Positions 9,966 to 20,700 are shown, counted from the stretch's first letter. The stretch is DNA of 64,000 nt from Pseudoips prasinana (GCA_951640165.1 OX621258.1:3185501-3249500); one strand, 5' to 3'. The notes: generated from the letters alone by a model not told the origin. Numbers and translations: made by a program.

Positions 9966-12900
9966 GTGTGGTGCCGGCGGAATAGAATAGCACCACCCCA
10001 TGTCGTCCCGTGGGTATCGTAAAAGGCGATTATGGGAGAGTGAAGAAGTACGGACCCCTTGTAACTCTCTCACTCTTATACTGTTTCAACTGTCCGAGAT
10101 TTTCTCCGGTCGTAACGGTCCCCGTTCCACTGGGTCCAGAAAGACAAGGATGAGTATGTGCACATGTGTCTCGCGCGTACACCTTTGCACGTTAATATAT
10201 CCTGCGCAACTGACCGCTTCCGTAAAAAGGACTCCGATTTAGCTAAGTCCTATGGCGATGGGGGGAAGTAGAGAAGCTTGACGGGATGCGCGTTGGGTTT
10301 TGTCTGACTCCTGCACGTAGGCGGCCTTGGGGGTGTAGTATATACATCGTGGTCGTTTCGGCTCTGCAGTGGGGTGACAGAGCTGATCCGGCAGCACCCG
10401 GGGTGACAAAGCAGCCCTATTCAGGGAGGCACTGCTTTCCTCGCTTAGCCGGGGAGGGGGCTAGAAAAGGTGCCCTAAACAAATGCTCACTCCATCCCAT
10501 AAGGAGGGTAGCAACCGCGGCTGCCTCCGCATCTCAAATTCGCGGTCGACGCTACAGAAAAAATAATTTTAAAACATCAACATCAATGACGTTCGGCGCG
10601 TGGAATGTGCGTACACTTCTTGACCGTGAGGGAAATGCCTGTCCCGAGCGAAAGACTGCTATTGTAGCTCGAGAACTTCATCGCTATAATATTGATGTAG
10701 CTGCACTTAGCGAAACACATCTCCCCGATGAAGGAGAGCTGGTAGAACAAGGCGGCGGTTACACTTTCTTTTGGAAAGGACTAGCAGCCTCAGAGCAGCG
10801 AAGGTCAGGTGTAGGCTTTGCTGTACGGAATAACCTTGCCAAGCAGCTACAGGAGTACCCTGTACACATCTCCGACCGCATTACCACATTGCGCCTTCAC
10901 ATGGATCACGACAACTACCTTAATATCGTCAGTGTCTATGCCCCTACGCTAGATAAATCTGACGAAATTAAGGACAACTTCTACGAAACTTTAACGCGGT
11001 GCCTAAAGTGTATCCGGCCGAGAGAACAGATCTTACTCCTGGGTGACTTCAACGCTAGAGTGGGACGAGATTACGAAGCATGGCCTAAAGTTCTGGGTAG
11101 ACATGGTGCTGGTAATATGAACAGCAACGGCCAGCTATTGCTTAGTCTTTGTGCACAATTAGATCTTGCAATTACGAATACAATGTTCAGATTGCCTGCC
11201 AAGTATAAGACAACATGGATGCATCCGAGATCCAAGCACTGGCACCTTATTGATTATGCTATCGTCCGTCAAAAAGATTTGTTTCAAGTCCAAGTTACCC
11301 GTGTCATGCGTGGTGCTCACTGTTGGAGTGATCATCGGCTTGTTATCACAAAGTTGCGTCTTCGGCTTCGACGGCATTGTTTGAATCTTGAACGACTCCA
11401 AGATGCTAACACGAGGGCAAAATATGCCGAAACCTTGAGCAGTGCTGTGCTGCCCCTCGAACTAAACTCCGGTGAGGTTAATACTGTCTGGGAGTCCCTT
11501 TCTTCTCATATTCTCGACACCGCTACATTGACTTTGGGTTCGAAACTCCGAAAACATGAGGACTGGTTTGATGAGAATGATATAGTACTAACAGATGCTA
11601 TTGATAAGCACCGTCGGCTCTTGAGACAGCACAACGGATCATATGGAGGCGAAAGAGTTACAGACATTCGTGGTAGTGAGTTGGAACTGCGTAAAGTCGC
11701 ACGAAAAGTGAAGGAGAAATGGTGGCAGGAGAGGGCTCGTCGAATGCAGTGGCTCGCTGATACTAACCAGCTCGGTGAGTTTTACGCTGAGGTGCGAAAC
11801 CTACTCGGTACATCCTCTACGGCAAAAGTCCCACTGAGGCCGACTAGTGGCGAAGGGCTTCTTACAAGCAGGGAGGTAATACTTGAGCGATGGGTGGAGC
11901 ACTTTAACACCCTACTTAACGTGGATCATCCTGTTGATTTAGATCACATTCGCTCCCTACCTCAACAACCGCTTGCCTACAAGCTTGATGAACCAGTCTC
12001 ACTACTCGAGGTTACTCTTGCTATCAAGCAACAGCAAAATAAACGCGCGGTTGGTGCCGACTCCATACCAGGAGAACTATTGAAATACGGCGGTGAGGAT
12101 TTGTACACGGCGATGTGGAAACTTTTAGTCATTATATGGGAAAAAGAACAATTCCCTCACACTTTTAAATTATCTCTCATTCGGGCCCTTTATAAGGGCA
12201 AAGGTGACCGAGCTGATTGCAATTCTAACCGCGGTATTTCCCTACTCTCAGTTCCTGGAAAAGTCTTCGCTAGAGTTCTCCTAAACCGCCTCAGGGATTT
12301 ATCTGAAAAGATTCTGCCAGAATCTCAGTTTGGCTTCCGACCTGACCGTGGTACGTGCGAGGCAATCTTCTCATTACGACAATTGCAAGAAAAAAGCAGA
12401 GAACAGGGCCGTCATATGTATCTTTGTTTTGTTGACCTTGAAAAGGCGTTCGACAGTGTACCGCGAGAAGCAATCTGGATAGTGTTGCGGAAACTTGGAT
12501 GTACGCATAAGTTTGTGAGACTTCTGAGACTCCTGCATGACAATACGCAGAGCTGCGTCACTATAAATGATGACCAGTCAGAGTTTTCCCCCGTTACCTG
12601 TGGGGTTAAACAAGGGTGTGTCCTCGCACCCACACTTTTCGCGTTATACTTTGCACTCGTAGTTCAGGAAGTCTTAAAGACAACCGCTGAAGGAATCCGC
12701 ATCCGCTTCCGCAATGATGGCAATCTTTTTAACTTAGCCAGACTGAAGGCTCGTACGAAAGTATCTTATGCACTGATCACAGAGATCGTCTATGCAGATG
12801 ATCTATGCTTTATTGCCGACTCCCCAGATGGCCTGCAGCAACTTATGACAAAGTTGCACGAGTCTAGCCGTAGTTTTGGTCTAAAGATAAGTGTCAGAAA

Positions 12901-13799
12901 AACGGAAGTGATGTCTTTAGATATTCACGGTCAAGAAACACTGACCATTAAACTCGGCGAAGATAAACTAAAGCAAATCAATACATTTCGTTATCTGGGC
13001 AGCACAATAACATCAAAGTGTGACCTTGATGCTGAAATCAACAGTCGGATCGGGGCCGCAGCAGCGGTATTCGGTAAGCTGGATTGCAGGGTTTTTAGCT
13101 CACATGACCTCAAGTTGACTACCAAAATTGGAATATATAAGGCGGTGGTGTTGCCGAACTTACTGTACTCTTCGGAGTCTTGGACAGTCTACCGCCGCCA
13201 TTTACGTACGCTGGATCGTTTTCACCTGAGATGTCTGCGCAAAATACTCAACATCCGTTGGTCTGATTGCATTCGGAATACGGAAGTGCTGCGGAGAGCT
13301 AATATTATGGGGATTGAGGCTTACCTCATCAAGCGACAACTCCGTTGGTGTGGACATGTGCTGCGAATGTCAGATCAACGTACGGCAAAATGCATCTTTT
13401 TCTCTGAACTTGAGAAGGGCAAGCGCAAGCATGGCGGACAACTTCTCAGGTACAAAGATGTACTTAAACGCCATATGAAAAAATGTAACATAACGCCTTC
13501 AGACTGGCAGAAAATAGCCGCTCGACGACCAGTATGGAGGTCTTTGGTGAAAACCAAAGTCATTAACTTTGAGGATAATCGCCGCTCGGAGCTAGATGCT
13601 CGACGCGATGAACTGAAAGCACGCCCACCTTGTGCTATCACTTACAATTACGGCAATGGTGTGCTCACTTGCCCGCACTGTGCGCGGACTTTTACCAATA
13701 AGATTGGTTACGTTAGCCACACACGAGCACACCAACGTCAGATAGAACGGAGTTGAAGAGGTCGCCGTGGCCGAAATCGGTCGAGGAGATTATTATTAC
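9966..13799 (+). mobile_element. LINE-Z, apparently full-length RTE-group LINE
   Basis: About 3.83 kb on the plus strand with a 5' UTR (9966-10285, GC-richer than the surroundings), one long ORF (10286-13756) and a short 3' end closing in an ATT repeat (GATTATTATTAC). It is inserted in LINE-J in the opposite direction. ACATTT occurs on both sides (about 9955 and 13797) as a probable short target duplication. The short 3' UTR with a microsatellite end fits RTE-group elements. No frameshift or stop was seen. Confidence 0.88.
10286..13756 (+). CDS. LINE-Z polyprotein: endonuclease, reverse transcriptase, zinc finger
   Basis: 1156 residues, unbroken. A basic leader of about 100 residues is followed by the endonuclease: [12 protein letters not shown] (Asn), LSETHLP (Glu143), [11 protein letters not shown] (Asp254, Asn256) and WSDHRLV (Asp349, His350). 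The reverse transcriptase has [40 protein letters not shown] (Asp717), [13 protein letters not shown] and VYADDLCFI (Asp838, Asp839). The C-terminus ends in a classic C2H2 finger (Cys1129, Cys1132, His1145, His1149). The protein is expected to nick DNA and copy its own RNA in the nucleus; the finger may bind nucleic acid. The first ATG was taken as start, but an internal Met just before [11 protein letters not shown] is equally possible. The clade within the RTE/RTEX/Proto2 group is unresolved. All catalytic residues are present, so it could be active. Confidence 0.93.
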   Translation: MRVGFCLTPARRRPWGCSIYIVVVSALQWGDRADPAAPGVTKQPYSGRHCFPRLAGEGARKGALNKCSLHPIRRVATAAASASQIRGRRYRKNNFKTSTSMTFGAWNVRTLLDREGNACPERKTAIVARELHRYNIDVAALSETHLPDEGELVEQGGGYTFFWKGLAASEQRRSGVGFAVRNNLAKQLQEYPVHISDRITTLRLHMDHDNYLNIVSVYAPTLDKSDEIKDNFYETLTRCLKCIRPREQILLLGDFNARVGRDYEAWPKVLGRHGAGNMNSNGQLLLSLCAQLDLAITNTMFRLPAKYKTTWMHPRSKHWHLIDYAIVRQKDLFQVQVTRVMRGAHCWSDHRLVITKLRLRLRRHCLNLERLQDANTRAKYAETLSSAVLPLELNSGEVNTVWESLSSHILDTATLTLGSKLRKHEDWFDENDIVLTDAIDKHRRLLRQHNGSYGGERVTDIRGSELELRKVARKVKEKWWQERARRMQWLADTNQLGEFYAEVRNLLGTSSTAKVPLRPTSGEGLLTSREVILERWVEHFNTLLNVDHPVDLDHIRSLPQQPLAYKLDEPVSLLEVTLAIKQQQNKRAVGADSIPGELLKYGGEDLYTAMWKLLVIIWEKEQFPHTFKLSLIRALYKGKGDRADCNSNRGISLLSVPGKVFARVLLNRLRDLSEKILPESQFGFRPDRGTCEAIFSLRQLQEKSREQGRHMYLCFVDLEKAFDSVPREAIWIVLRKLGCTHKFVRLLRLLHDNTQSCVTINDDQSEFSPVTCGVKQGCVLAPTLFALYFALVVQEVLKTTAEGIRIRFRNDGNLFNLARLKARTKVSYALITEIVYADDLCFIADSPDGLQQLMTKLHESSRSFGLKISVRKTEVMSLDIHGQETLTIKLGEDKLKQINTFRYLGSTITSKCDLDAEINSRIGAAAAVFGKLDCRVFSSHDLKLTTKIGIYKAVVLPNLLYSSESWTVYRRHLRTLDRFHLRCLRKILNIRWSDCIRNTEVLRRANIMGIEAYLIKRQLRWCGHVLRMSDQRTAKCIFFSELEKGKRKHGGQLLRYKDVLKRHMKKCNITPSDWQKIAARRPVWRSLVKTKVINFEDNRRSELDARRDELKARPPCAITYNYGNGVLTCPHCARTFTNKIGYVSHTRAHQRQIERS

Positions 13800-13801
13800 A
13801 T

Positions 13802-14350
13802 TTACCACTGGATAGGTTGATGTATACCAATTTTAAGATTGTATTTCATAAGAAGAGTACTAAACTCCTGGCAAAGTTTTGTCATAGATAGTGTGTCAAT
13901 GTTGAAGTCACCACGAAGGACTATTTGTTTATTACTATTTTTGCTCCATTTTCTTAAGATACCTTCTAATTTGTTAAGAAATATCTCAACCATATCATTA
14001 TTGGTTCTCGGAGGCCTATAAATGCAGATCACTATCAATTTATGCTCTGTTAGCTCTAATGCACAACATTCTATAATTGGGAATGCAGAATAATTGTAAA
14101 TCAATTGGTTTATATGTGTGTAGCTCATTGACAAGTATGCATGAGCCTCCATTTCTAGAGTCTCGCATCGAAAAGCAGGCTAGTTTATAATTAAGTATAT
14201 TTAAGTGTAAGCTGTCTCCATGTGTCATATTGTGCTCTGTTATGCAAAGTATATCTACATATTATTTGTTTGAAAGTTCTTCTAGATATACAGTAAGCAG
14301 ATCCGATTTATTTATCAGGCCATTAATGTTTTGATGAAAGATACGAATAT
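13802..14350 (-). pseudogene. LINE-J: N-terminal endonuclease
   Basis: The start of the LINE-J endonuclease in at least two frames. Upstream, at about 14215-14345, the minus strand codes for IFHQNINGLINKSDLLTVY (catalytic Asn) and VDILCITEHNMTHGD (catalytic Glu), with one stop between. The frame continues LNYKLACFSMRDSRNGGSCI and then shifts to VICIYRPPRTNN and IVLRGDFNIDTLS (GDFN box). It ends at the LINE-Z insertion. The domain is complete in content but broken by a stop and a frameshift. Confidence 0.82.
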
Positions 14351-14424
14351 AATTATAGACGAAAAAGCAAGTTATTTCCAGTTTCCGACTTATTTAACAA
14401 GTTAAATTGTGAACTGAATAAAAG

Positions 14425-14525
14425 TATTATATGTAGTATATCAGATATCTGGTTTCCATAATACAAGCTCTGCTTAGTTTGGGATCAGATGGCCTTGTGT
14501 AAATAACTTCCAGAATATTATTATC
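14425..14525 (+). mobile_element. SINE-B, 3' part beyond LINE-J
   Basis: The second half of the SINE-B begun at 7319: TATATCAGATATCTGGTTTC, CAAGCTCTGCTTAGTTTGGG, ATCAGATGGCC and an ATT-rich end. Orientation and content continue the 5' part exactly. Confidence 0.85.
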
Positions 14526-14622
14526 ATTATAATCATGAGGTCGGTTTTGCGACGTTTTATTCAACTCTCGCCTTCGTACATGCGCAAAGAAGCGGATCGC
14601 TTGTCCGTGGGGGCATTTTAAC

Positions 14623-15077
14623 TTTGGGTGTACTATGGCAAATCTATACTTTGAGTGTACTATGGGAAATCTATACTTTGGGTGGACTATGGGAAATCTA
14701 TACTTTGGGTGTACTATGGCAAATCTATACTTTGGGTGTACTATGGGAAATCTATACTTTGGGTGGACTATGGGAAATCTATACTTTGGGTGTACTATGG
14801 CAAATCTATACTTTGGGTGTACTATGGGAAATCTATACTTTGGGTGTACTATGGCAAATCTATACTTTGGGTGTACTATGGGAAATCTATACTTTGGGTG
14901 GACTATGGGAAATCTATACTTTGGGTGTACTATGGGAAATCTATACTTTGTGTGTACTATGGGAAATCTATACTTTGGGTGTACTATGGGAAATCTATAA
15001 TTTGGGTGTACTATGGCAAATCTATACTTTGGGTGTACTATGGGAAATCTATACTTTGGGTTTACTATGGGAAATAG
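14623..15077. repeat. 27-bp minisatellite, about 16.8 units
   Basis: Unit TTTGGGTGTACTATGG, then G or C, then AAATCTATAC; unit starts fall every 27 bases from 14623 to 15055. Point variants (GTGTA/GTGGA, TGGGA/TGGCA) occur in mixed order. Because 27 is divisible by three and the unit lacks stops in several frames, it makes long but meaningless reading frames on both strands. Confidence 0.97.
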
Positions 15078-15254
15078 AAACTGCACACTATACCACTACT
15101 ACTAATCCAGGGCAGACACTCTGACTTTAAACTACGAACGATACTCATTAATAGACAATCTCAACGAGTTCTCTTGGCAGACTTACATAGGATATAAATC
15201 ACAACAATCTGGCTCTGTTCTATAAAACCACATATTTTTGTAATTACATCATTT
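15078..15254. other. Unassigned gap
   Basis: Nothing recognisable; no repeat shared with the rest of the window was noticed. Confidence 0.4.
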
Positions 15255-15531
15255 TTAGGGTTCGGTACCTAAAGGGTTAAACGTGTACCTATTACTAAGG
15301 CTTCGCTGTCTGTCTGTCCGTCTGTCACAAGGATGTATCTCACGAACCGTGATAGTTAGACAGTTTAAATTTTCACAGATGATGTATTTCTGTTGCCGCT
15401 ATAATAAAAAATACTAAAATACAAAATAAAATAAATATTTAAGGAGGCTCCCATACAACAATCGTGATTTTTTATGGATAATGGTACGGAACTCTACGTA
15501 CGCGAGTCCGATTCGCACTTGGCCGATTTTT
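15255..15531 (+). mobile_element. REP-1 interspersed repeat
   Basis: Starts GGGTTCGGTACC and ends ATTCGCACTTGGCCGATTTT. It contains CTGTCTGTCTGTCCGTCTG and TTCTGTTGCCGCTATAATAA. A reverse copy interrupted by two insertions is at 47998-51880, and a diverged copy is at 23672-23855. GGTACC near the start and GTACGGAACTC near the end form a loose inverted pair. I recognise it as a very common lepidopteran repeat but cannot give its class. Confidence 0.75.
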
Positions 15532-16452
15532 TGTCTTGGCAGGAGATTATACGCATGCCACCCGGAAAAAGAGTCAAGGGTGGATATGTTGGACTCTAGC
15601 GGTAGCGCCTGATTGGAGGTGTCCCGGGATCGCGGACATGCTGCTAAAAAATGTATGTCTAACCTTCGGACAAAAGAAGGTACTTTTTGATAGTAATCAA
15701 TAGAAAAAAATACCCCGGAAAATCTCTAAGAAATCTTCTAATAAGGGTGTGAACTAACATTTTTTTATCTGTCAATATTAAGGCGAACCAGATATAAAGC
15801 CTAACACAGTAGAAACAAAATTCAAATTAGCTTACAAAGTTATATAAGAATTCAACAATCATGTTAAATAAAGAATGTTCTAAGTATACTAATATATGAC
15901 GTCATTTGTGGTGATGACATAGAAGCTCTATACTAACAGCTATTGTGCGTTACAGGGACAGAGCATCTTCACTTTATTCCCGCCTAGAACTTAAACTGTT
16001 CGCTTATTTTTTATTAATTACCGAATACACATTACATTTCAAATAAACATTTTTTAAATATCGTGCCACTACAACCTTTTGGGTTTGAGCGTGACATTTC
16101 CCAATATGGTTCATCTAATATATAAACAAATACGTATTTATACTCTATGTTTGGACAAGTTACTAAAATATAAAAAAAAATAAAAAACTAACTACAACAC
16201 AGATTAGGTTCTTGTACATATTGATACAGAGAATAACATTTCTTTTTAAAATTTTATTTAACATTGATCTTATTGATATTGTTGTTGGTATTTAAAGACT
16301 GAATCATTTTTAAATTTATTTTGCTTTCTTAAATCCTATTCGTGCCTATCTCTTATTAAGTTTGTTATAATCGACTGCTAGAGAATGCCTTTAGAATGAA
16401 GTCTGGCTTTTTACAGGTTTGTGCAATAAATTAAAATTAAAACAAAAATAAT
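15532..16452. other. Unassigned AT-rich gap
   Basis: 900 bp with no long reading frame and no recognised repeat. It could be ordinary single-copy intergenic or intronic sequence. Confidence 0.4.
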
Positions 16453-16615
16453 CGCCTCTTCGGGTTCGAGTCCCGCGCCGGACAACTATTTGTGTGACCC
16501 ATAAATAATTGTTCTGTGTCTGGATGAAACTTATGTCCGTCTATTATATGTTTGTATAGTACCCTGCGCCACAGGGAATATATTCCCTAGTGCACGCGTT
16601 GCCTTTAAAAAAATA
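16453..16615 (+). mobile_element. SINE-D, 5'-truncated head
   Basis: Begins inside the tRNA-like head with the B box GGTTCGAGTCC, then CTATTTGTGTGACCCATAAA, GTCCGTCTATTATATG and a CACAGGGAATATATTCCC stretch. It ends in an A-rich tract. Confidence 0.85.
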
Positions 16616-16711
16616 CAAATAAAAAATCCCCCATTAGATAGCCACTGAAATATTGCGTATTACTCTTCTTAACGTGTGACTGTGAAAAGTTTTAAAATAA
16701 ATAAATATAAT

Positions 16712-16965
16712 ATAAAATAAAAAAGTTTTTATTTCACGTAGACTTTAAAAGCGCTTGTAAATAGTCAGAACATGTTTGTAGTATACAGTTATGATTTCTA
16801 GTTACTTATTACAGATAATTAGGTACACGGAATGTTAAAACATTTATACAATTTATTTTATAATGGTAGTGATATTTAGCTAGCTTGTATTAAGTTATTG
16901 TCAAGGAAATTATGTTTAGGTTTAATTATTGAAATTTATGTTTTATCTTTTGTGTACCCTCACAA
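16712..16965 (-). mobile_element. REP-2 copy, 5'-truncated
   Basis: Minus-strand copy. The constant 3' end (TTTTTATT... on the plus strand) is followed by CACGTAGACTTTAAAAGCGC, AGTCAGAACATGTTTG and TTTAGCTAGCTTG. REP-2 copies share this A/T-rich end and stop at different distances from it, as retroposed elements do. Confidence 0.75.
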
Positions 16966-17040
16966 AATACGCTTGGCTTTGAAGCTAGATATCTAAGACT
17001 TAAACTGTATACAAGGTAGTTTAAGTTAGAGTTAAATGCT

Positions 17041-17288
17041 AGATGCTCATCGATCTGTAAGCTATCGGCGAGGTTAAGTGACAAGGCTCCCGATCAGTCC
17101 ATAGAGGGTAACCACCAAAGTGGTTTTTATTTCTGAGCGTCTAGCGTCTCCCTGCTTCGGAGGGCACGTTAAGCTGTCGGTCCCGGTTGTAGCCATTAGA
17201 CAACAGGTTTAGCTATGTCAGAGGCGTAATGGCCGGCTTGCACAACTCTGGTACAAGGGTAACCATTGCCCATACGATAAGTAAGTTA
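17041..17288 (+). mobile_element. 5S-SINE copy 1
   Basis: The head resembles 5S rRNA: CTATCGGCGAGGTTAAG and CAGTCCATAGAGGGTAACC match the 5S internal promoter region (GATCACCGAAGTTAAGCA and GGATGGGTGACC in insect 5S). The body follows with GAGGGCACGTTAAGCTGTCG, TCGGTCCCGGTTGTAGCC and the tail CATACGATAAGTAAG. It is more diverged than the copies at 22663 and 24885. Confidence 0.8.
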
Positions 17289-18510
17289 GATAAAACGAAT
17301 CAGTTCTTTAGGTAGATATTTAATTCCATAGAACATTCCGCTTACCATTACAATTATAACAAAACCTTCTAAAATCATACGATTACTTTGATGTCACACA
17401 TTTTACGCTTACTTTTACTACGTCAAGGCTAAAAACCAGGTTAACGAACCTCAGCATTCTTTTCCACAACGTTTTACAATTATTATATTTGTTATTTATT
17501 TAATTCCCACGTTGTCACTCGATTCCAGCAATGCGAAATCAACGAAAATCGATATTAATGTAACAGCGCAACATAATGTTGATATTCTTCGACTCACTGA
17601 TAACCGTAAGCGCAGCACTAGGTCTTTTTAAGTCTCATTTTATGTACCGCAGTCGTGCATAAAAGACGTATAATCGATATCGGTTTTCGGAGTGTGACAA
17701 CACTATTGTCACCACGTGCTTTCGGTTTGTGGTTTTTATTCTTTTTTTTTTTAAATATATTCGGCGCGTTTTTGTTTCTTTCGTTTAAATTTGGAAAATT
17801 AAAAAAGTGTTTAACGTTTTTTTAAGCAAACAATGTTGAATGGTTGTAGAATACAGCATTTTCTATATTTTGCTATAAAATAGTTGTAAATTGACTTTTC
17901 TTCGAGAGGTGTGTGCGGCGTTGCTTATCTTCGGACATTTGATTAGTGAGTATACCCTTATTTAATAGTCATACATGGTCATAATTTACACTGAAACGTT
18001 AAATTGATTAAAACTAGAAATATCTTGTTATTTAACCTTGCAATTTTGTGGTTTTTTCTTGTTAAGAGCCGCCATTATTGCCTTAATCCTATTTTTTTTA
18101 TTGGGGCTGCCGGGTCCAATCTATTGTAGTTTGGTCTGACATTGAATTCCTGGGAAACCAGTAGCTGGAATCGTCAAATTTGCAGAATCCACGCGATAAA
18201 TTTGCTCAAAAATTGCTCCAAAAACGCATATTCTTACCTAGAATTTGGCAATTGAAATGCAATTATTACACGTTTAGAAAAAACCTTAATAACCCCGCCG
18301 TTAGGTCGGCCGTAATCAGAGGTTGCGTGAAGACCTGAAGTCGTTAATGACTGGACTGAAATTCCGAAAGACAGCGAAATCAGGAACACTTAGGGAGATG
18401 CCTTTTCTCAGCAGCGGGACACAGATACAGACTAAAAAAGAATCTTGGCCATTGAAAAATCATTTAGTTTCTGACTACGTATAATGATTGGAGATGATCT
18501 TAAGGCTATT
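17289..18510. other. Gap of low repeat content; possible host sequence
   Basis: 1.2 kb in which I recognise no transposon. 17640-17950 has a run of features seen around gene starts: an E box CACGTG at about 17713, T-rich stretches, and ATTAGTGAGTATAC at 17940-17955, which could be read as a 5' splice site. No coding frame supports a gene, so this is only a candidate. Confidence 0.25.
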
Positions 18511-18515
18511 AAGTT

Positions 18516-19555
18516 AATCATCATATTAGCTGAAAGACTCTGCTGGACGAAAGCCTCCCCATAGATCTTCACAATTGCCGGTCTTACGTTATTCGTAATT
18601 AGCAGTTTCCAAAAACACTCACAAGATCATCGGTCCACCGGACTGTCGACTGTCGACGGTGGGTCTTCTGGTTCACGGTCGTAAAAGAAAAATAAAATAA
18701 AATAAAAAAGGTTTTTATTCACGTAGACTTTATAAAAGCGCTTGTAAATAGTCAGAACATGTTTGTAGTAATATAGTTGTATACATTATTATTTTTAGTA
18801 ACATAGATATTTAGGTACACATTGTATGAAAACATTTATAAAATTTATTTTATTATAGCATTGATGTTTAGCTAGCTCGTATCAAGTTATTGTCAAGAGA
18901 TTACGTTTAATTATCTAGTTTAAGTCTAATATTTTTACTACATATTGTCAATGGTTCTGTCTATATTAAGGTATTATTAGTATGACGGACCTTGTGTTAA
19001 TAGCGACGGTCGCGCATTAATGCTACCACCGGATCCAATGCACCCCAACTGAGAAGACCCAGCGAAACAAACTCAGTGGGTTCATCTACTACCGGTTTCA
19101 ACACGACCCAGTTGAGACGGTTCGGCGAAACATACTCAAGCGGGCATAAACACGGGATTTGGTCCAATTAGAGTAAGTAATTATTTAGTTGGCAAACACA
19201 ATATATGCTCGATCGGATGTCTGAATGCTTAGTCGTCGATCCAGAACCTTCCTGACCCAGCGGCTGTCAGTTTTAAGATTCTAAGAGGTATGTACCCCAA
19301 GACTGCCACTTCAGCGTGGGCTATATCGGTTACCGTTCGCCTACGGATATCGACATTTTTAATTCCATCGCGCACGGAAATTCCTTGATCCTTCATATGA
19401 CCACGTCTATGTTCCGTAAGTCATCACTGGCAACGCCCACTGATCGGAGGCTTTCAACTTGAGGCACGGTAAGTCAATAAGAATGCTTGCCACGGGATGA
19501 GATGGGGTGATGATATTCTGATATTCGCCCCCGTCACCACATAGCATAAAAAAGC
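18516..19555 (-). mobile_element. Internally deleted RTE, split by REP-2
   Basis: Minus-strand RTE remnant. The 3' tail is at 18516-18680; the coding end continues at 19236-19476 (TACCGTTCGCCTACGG, TAAGTCATCACTGGCAAC), with REP-2 inserted between. After 19476 the sequence jumps to the RTE 5' UTR (CCACGGGATGAGATGGGGTG, 19489-19555), so most of the ORF is missing. No usable protein remains. Confidence 0.75.
18686..19232 (-). mobile_element. REP-2, near full length, inserted in RTE
   Basis: About 545 bp with the constant end (GTTTTTATTCACGTAGAC, AAAGCGCTTGTAAATAGTC) and the distal part CTACCACCGGATCCAATGC, CCAGTTGAGACGG, AATTAGAGTAAGTAATTATT, ending near GATGTCTGAATGCTTA. The sibling at 36118-36663 is nearly identical. 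Class unresolved; the A/T-rich constant end suggests a LINE- or SINE-type retroelement. Confidence 0.75.
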
Positions 19556-19599
19556 ATTTTTTTAAGGGTTTCTCAGTAATAGCCCGGTTATGCACTTTA

Positions 19600-20124
19600 G
19601 GTTACGTTAGGCACCAAATGGGACGCCATGGTCTCCTTCTGCGAAGCAGTCATGCTCCAGAAGGAGGCCGCCGAGCGGGATCGGGAACGAGCCGACCCCG
19701 CTCATAGACGGAGGAGGCGTCGGGGCGGCGGCGGCAGCCGTTAGCCCTACTCCCCTCGGGGTTGCGGTGGCAGTATGAGAAGTGTCCTCTACTGCCGCCA
19801 CGTGCAAGCAGCCCCGGGAAGACAGCGAACGGTTTGTGGCGCAGTCGCCGTGCCGTACTGGCAGGAGTCGGCAAATGGGGAGGGCAACCCACAGCTCTCC
19901 CCGGGTGCGTGTCCCGACCATCTGGGACACGGTGCAAAAGGGGGGCACCGGAGCAGCATACCCGCGTTCCCGGGGCTCCCCGTATCAGGCGCCAGAAGAA
20001 GTTCACGGCAGGTTAGGTTTAGTCGGTGCGAGTCCGACATACCCACTCGCAGACACTTTTTGCGGGTGGCATGAATTAGCATTCACCTGCCTTATCAAAA
20101 AAAAAAAGAGGGTTACGTTAGGCA
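19600..20124 (+). mobile_element. R1-like LINE fragment with 14-bp target duplication
   Basis: A GC-rich 497-bp insert (19614-20110) that ends in an A-tract (AAAAAAAAAAAGAG) and is flanked by the perfect 14-bp direct repeat GGTTACGTTAGGCA (19600-19613 and 20111-20124). It is a 5'-truncated retrotransposon made of the last codons of an ORF plus a 3' UTR. The base composition is strikingly unlike the AT-rich surroundings. Confidence 0.88.
19616..19744 (+). pseudogene. C-terminal end of an R1-like LINE ORF
   Basis: 42 codons and a stop. The peptide contains WDAMVSFCEAVMLQKEAAER and a long Arg/Gly-rich end (RRRRRRGGGGSR). From memory this resembles the C-terminus of R1-clade LINE proteins in Lepidoptera. 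It begins directly after the target duplication, so there is no start codon of its own. The clade call is an inference. Confidence 0.55.
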
Positions 20125-20384
20125 AATAATATAAACGATTTTTATTTAATTTATAAATATTAACATTCCTATGTGTAGCTAGACTACAAGAAAAATTGAT
20201 ATCATCTTTCTGTAGGTATTACACTGTGCTTCTGTATTGTATACTGTTGTAATATATTGTAGAATAATCCTACTCACGCTCCAAATTTCCGGATGTATTA
20301 GCTCATCCTACTCTTTATAATCATCTGCACTTAATATAAGGTTTGAAATAATAATAATAATAAGAAGAATGATGAATGAATGAT
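20125..20384. other. Unassigned AT-rich gap
   Basis: No gene or recognised repeat. A short run of AATAATAATAAT is present at about 20350. Confidence 0.45.
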
Positions 20385-20700
20385 ATGTTTGCTGAGCTAG
20401 AAACAATCTACGCGATGCTCAGCAAACATCCCTGATGCACTACAGAATCGCCGCAGCCCCATCAGCATCCTGAATGCATTATTAAATTGAACTCGGAGGG
20501 CACTGTAAGATTTTTGAGTATAGTTAGCCCACAGGCTGCACGTGTATAATGATGTTCAATAAGTGTAATTTTGACTTTTGTCGAACAACGTGCGAATCTG
20601 CGAGCTATCATTTTCGCTCGCAGCCAGTGCCCTCCGTTCCCTCTCGATGTCGTCATTGTCCTTGAGGTCAGAGGTCAGCATATGCCCTAGGTACTTAAAT
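20385..20700 (-). pseudogene. LINE reverse-transcriptase C-terminal fragment
   Basis: The minus strand codes for KYLGHMLTSDLKDNDDIERE, RALAARAKMIARRFARCSTK, a frameshifted stretch and then NNAFRMLMGLRRFCSASGMF. This is the region just after the reverse transcriptase of a LINE (YLG box, then the R-rich region). It is not from the RTE, LINE-J or LINE-Z seen here. Both ends are missing and the frame is broken. Confidence 0.65.

Larger units (their letters stand above)
7484..14424 (-). mobile_element. LINE-J (Jockey/CR1-like), interrupted by LINE-Z
   Basis: A decayed non-LTR retrotransposon on the minus strand. The 3' region (7484-7658) is AT-rich, the reverse transcriptase lies at 7659-9659, the end of the endonuclease at 9611-9943 and the endonuclease start at 13802-14350. 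The 3.8-kb gap between them is LINE-Z, inserted in the opposite orientation. The element itself lies inside a SINE-B (7319-7483 plus 14425-14525). Several frameshifts, stops and a fold-back duplication (8170-8218) make it inactive. The Jockey/CR1 assignment rests on the FADDST box, the endonuclease style (NINGLINKSD, TEHNM) and the C-terminal YNKIP-type region. I cannot decide between the two clades. Confidence 0.85.

Noticed and set aside
14427..15124. Long overlapping reading frames of 120-220 codons on both strands
   Set aside because: All are products of the 27-bp tandem repeat, whose period is a multiple of three and free of stops.
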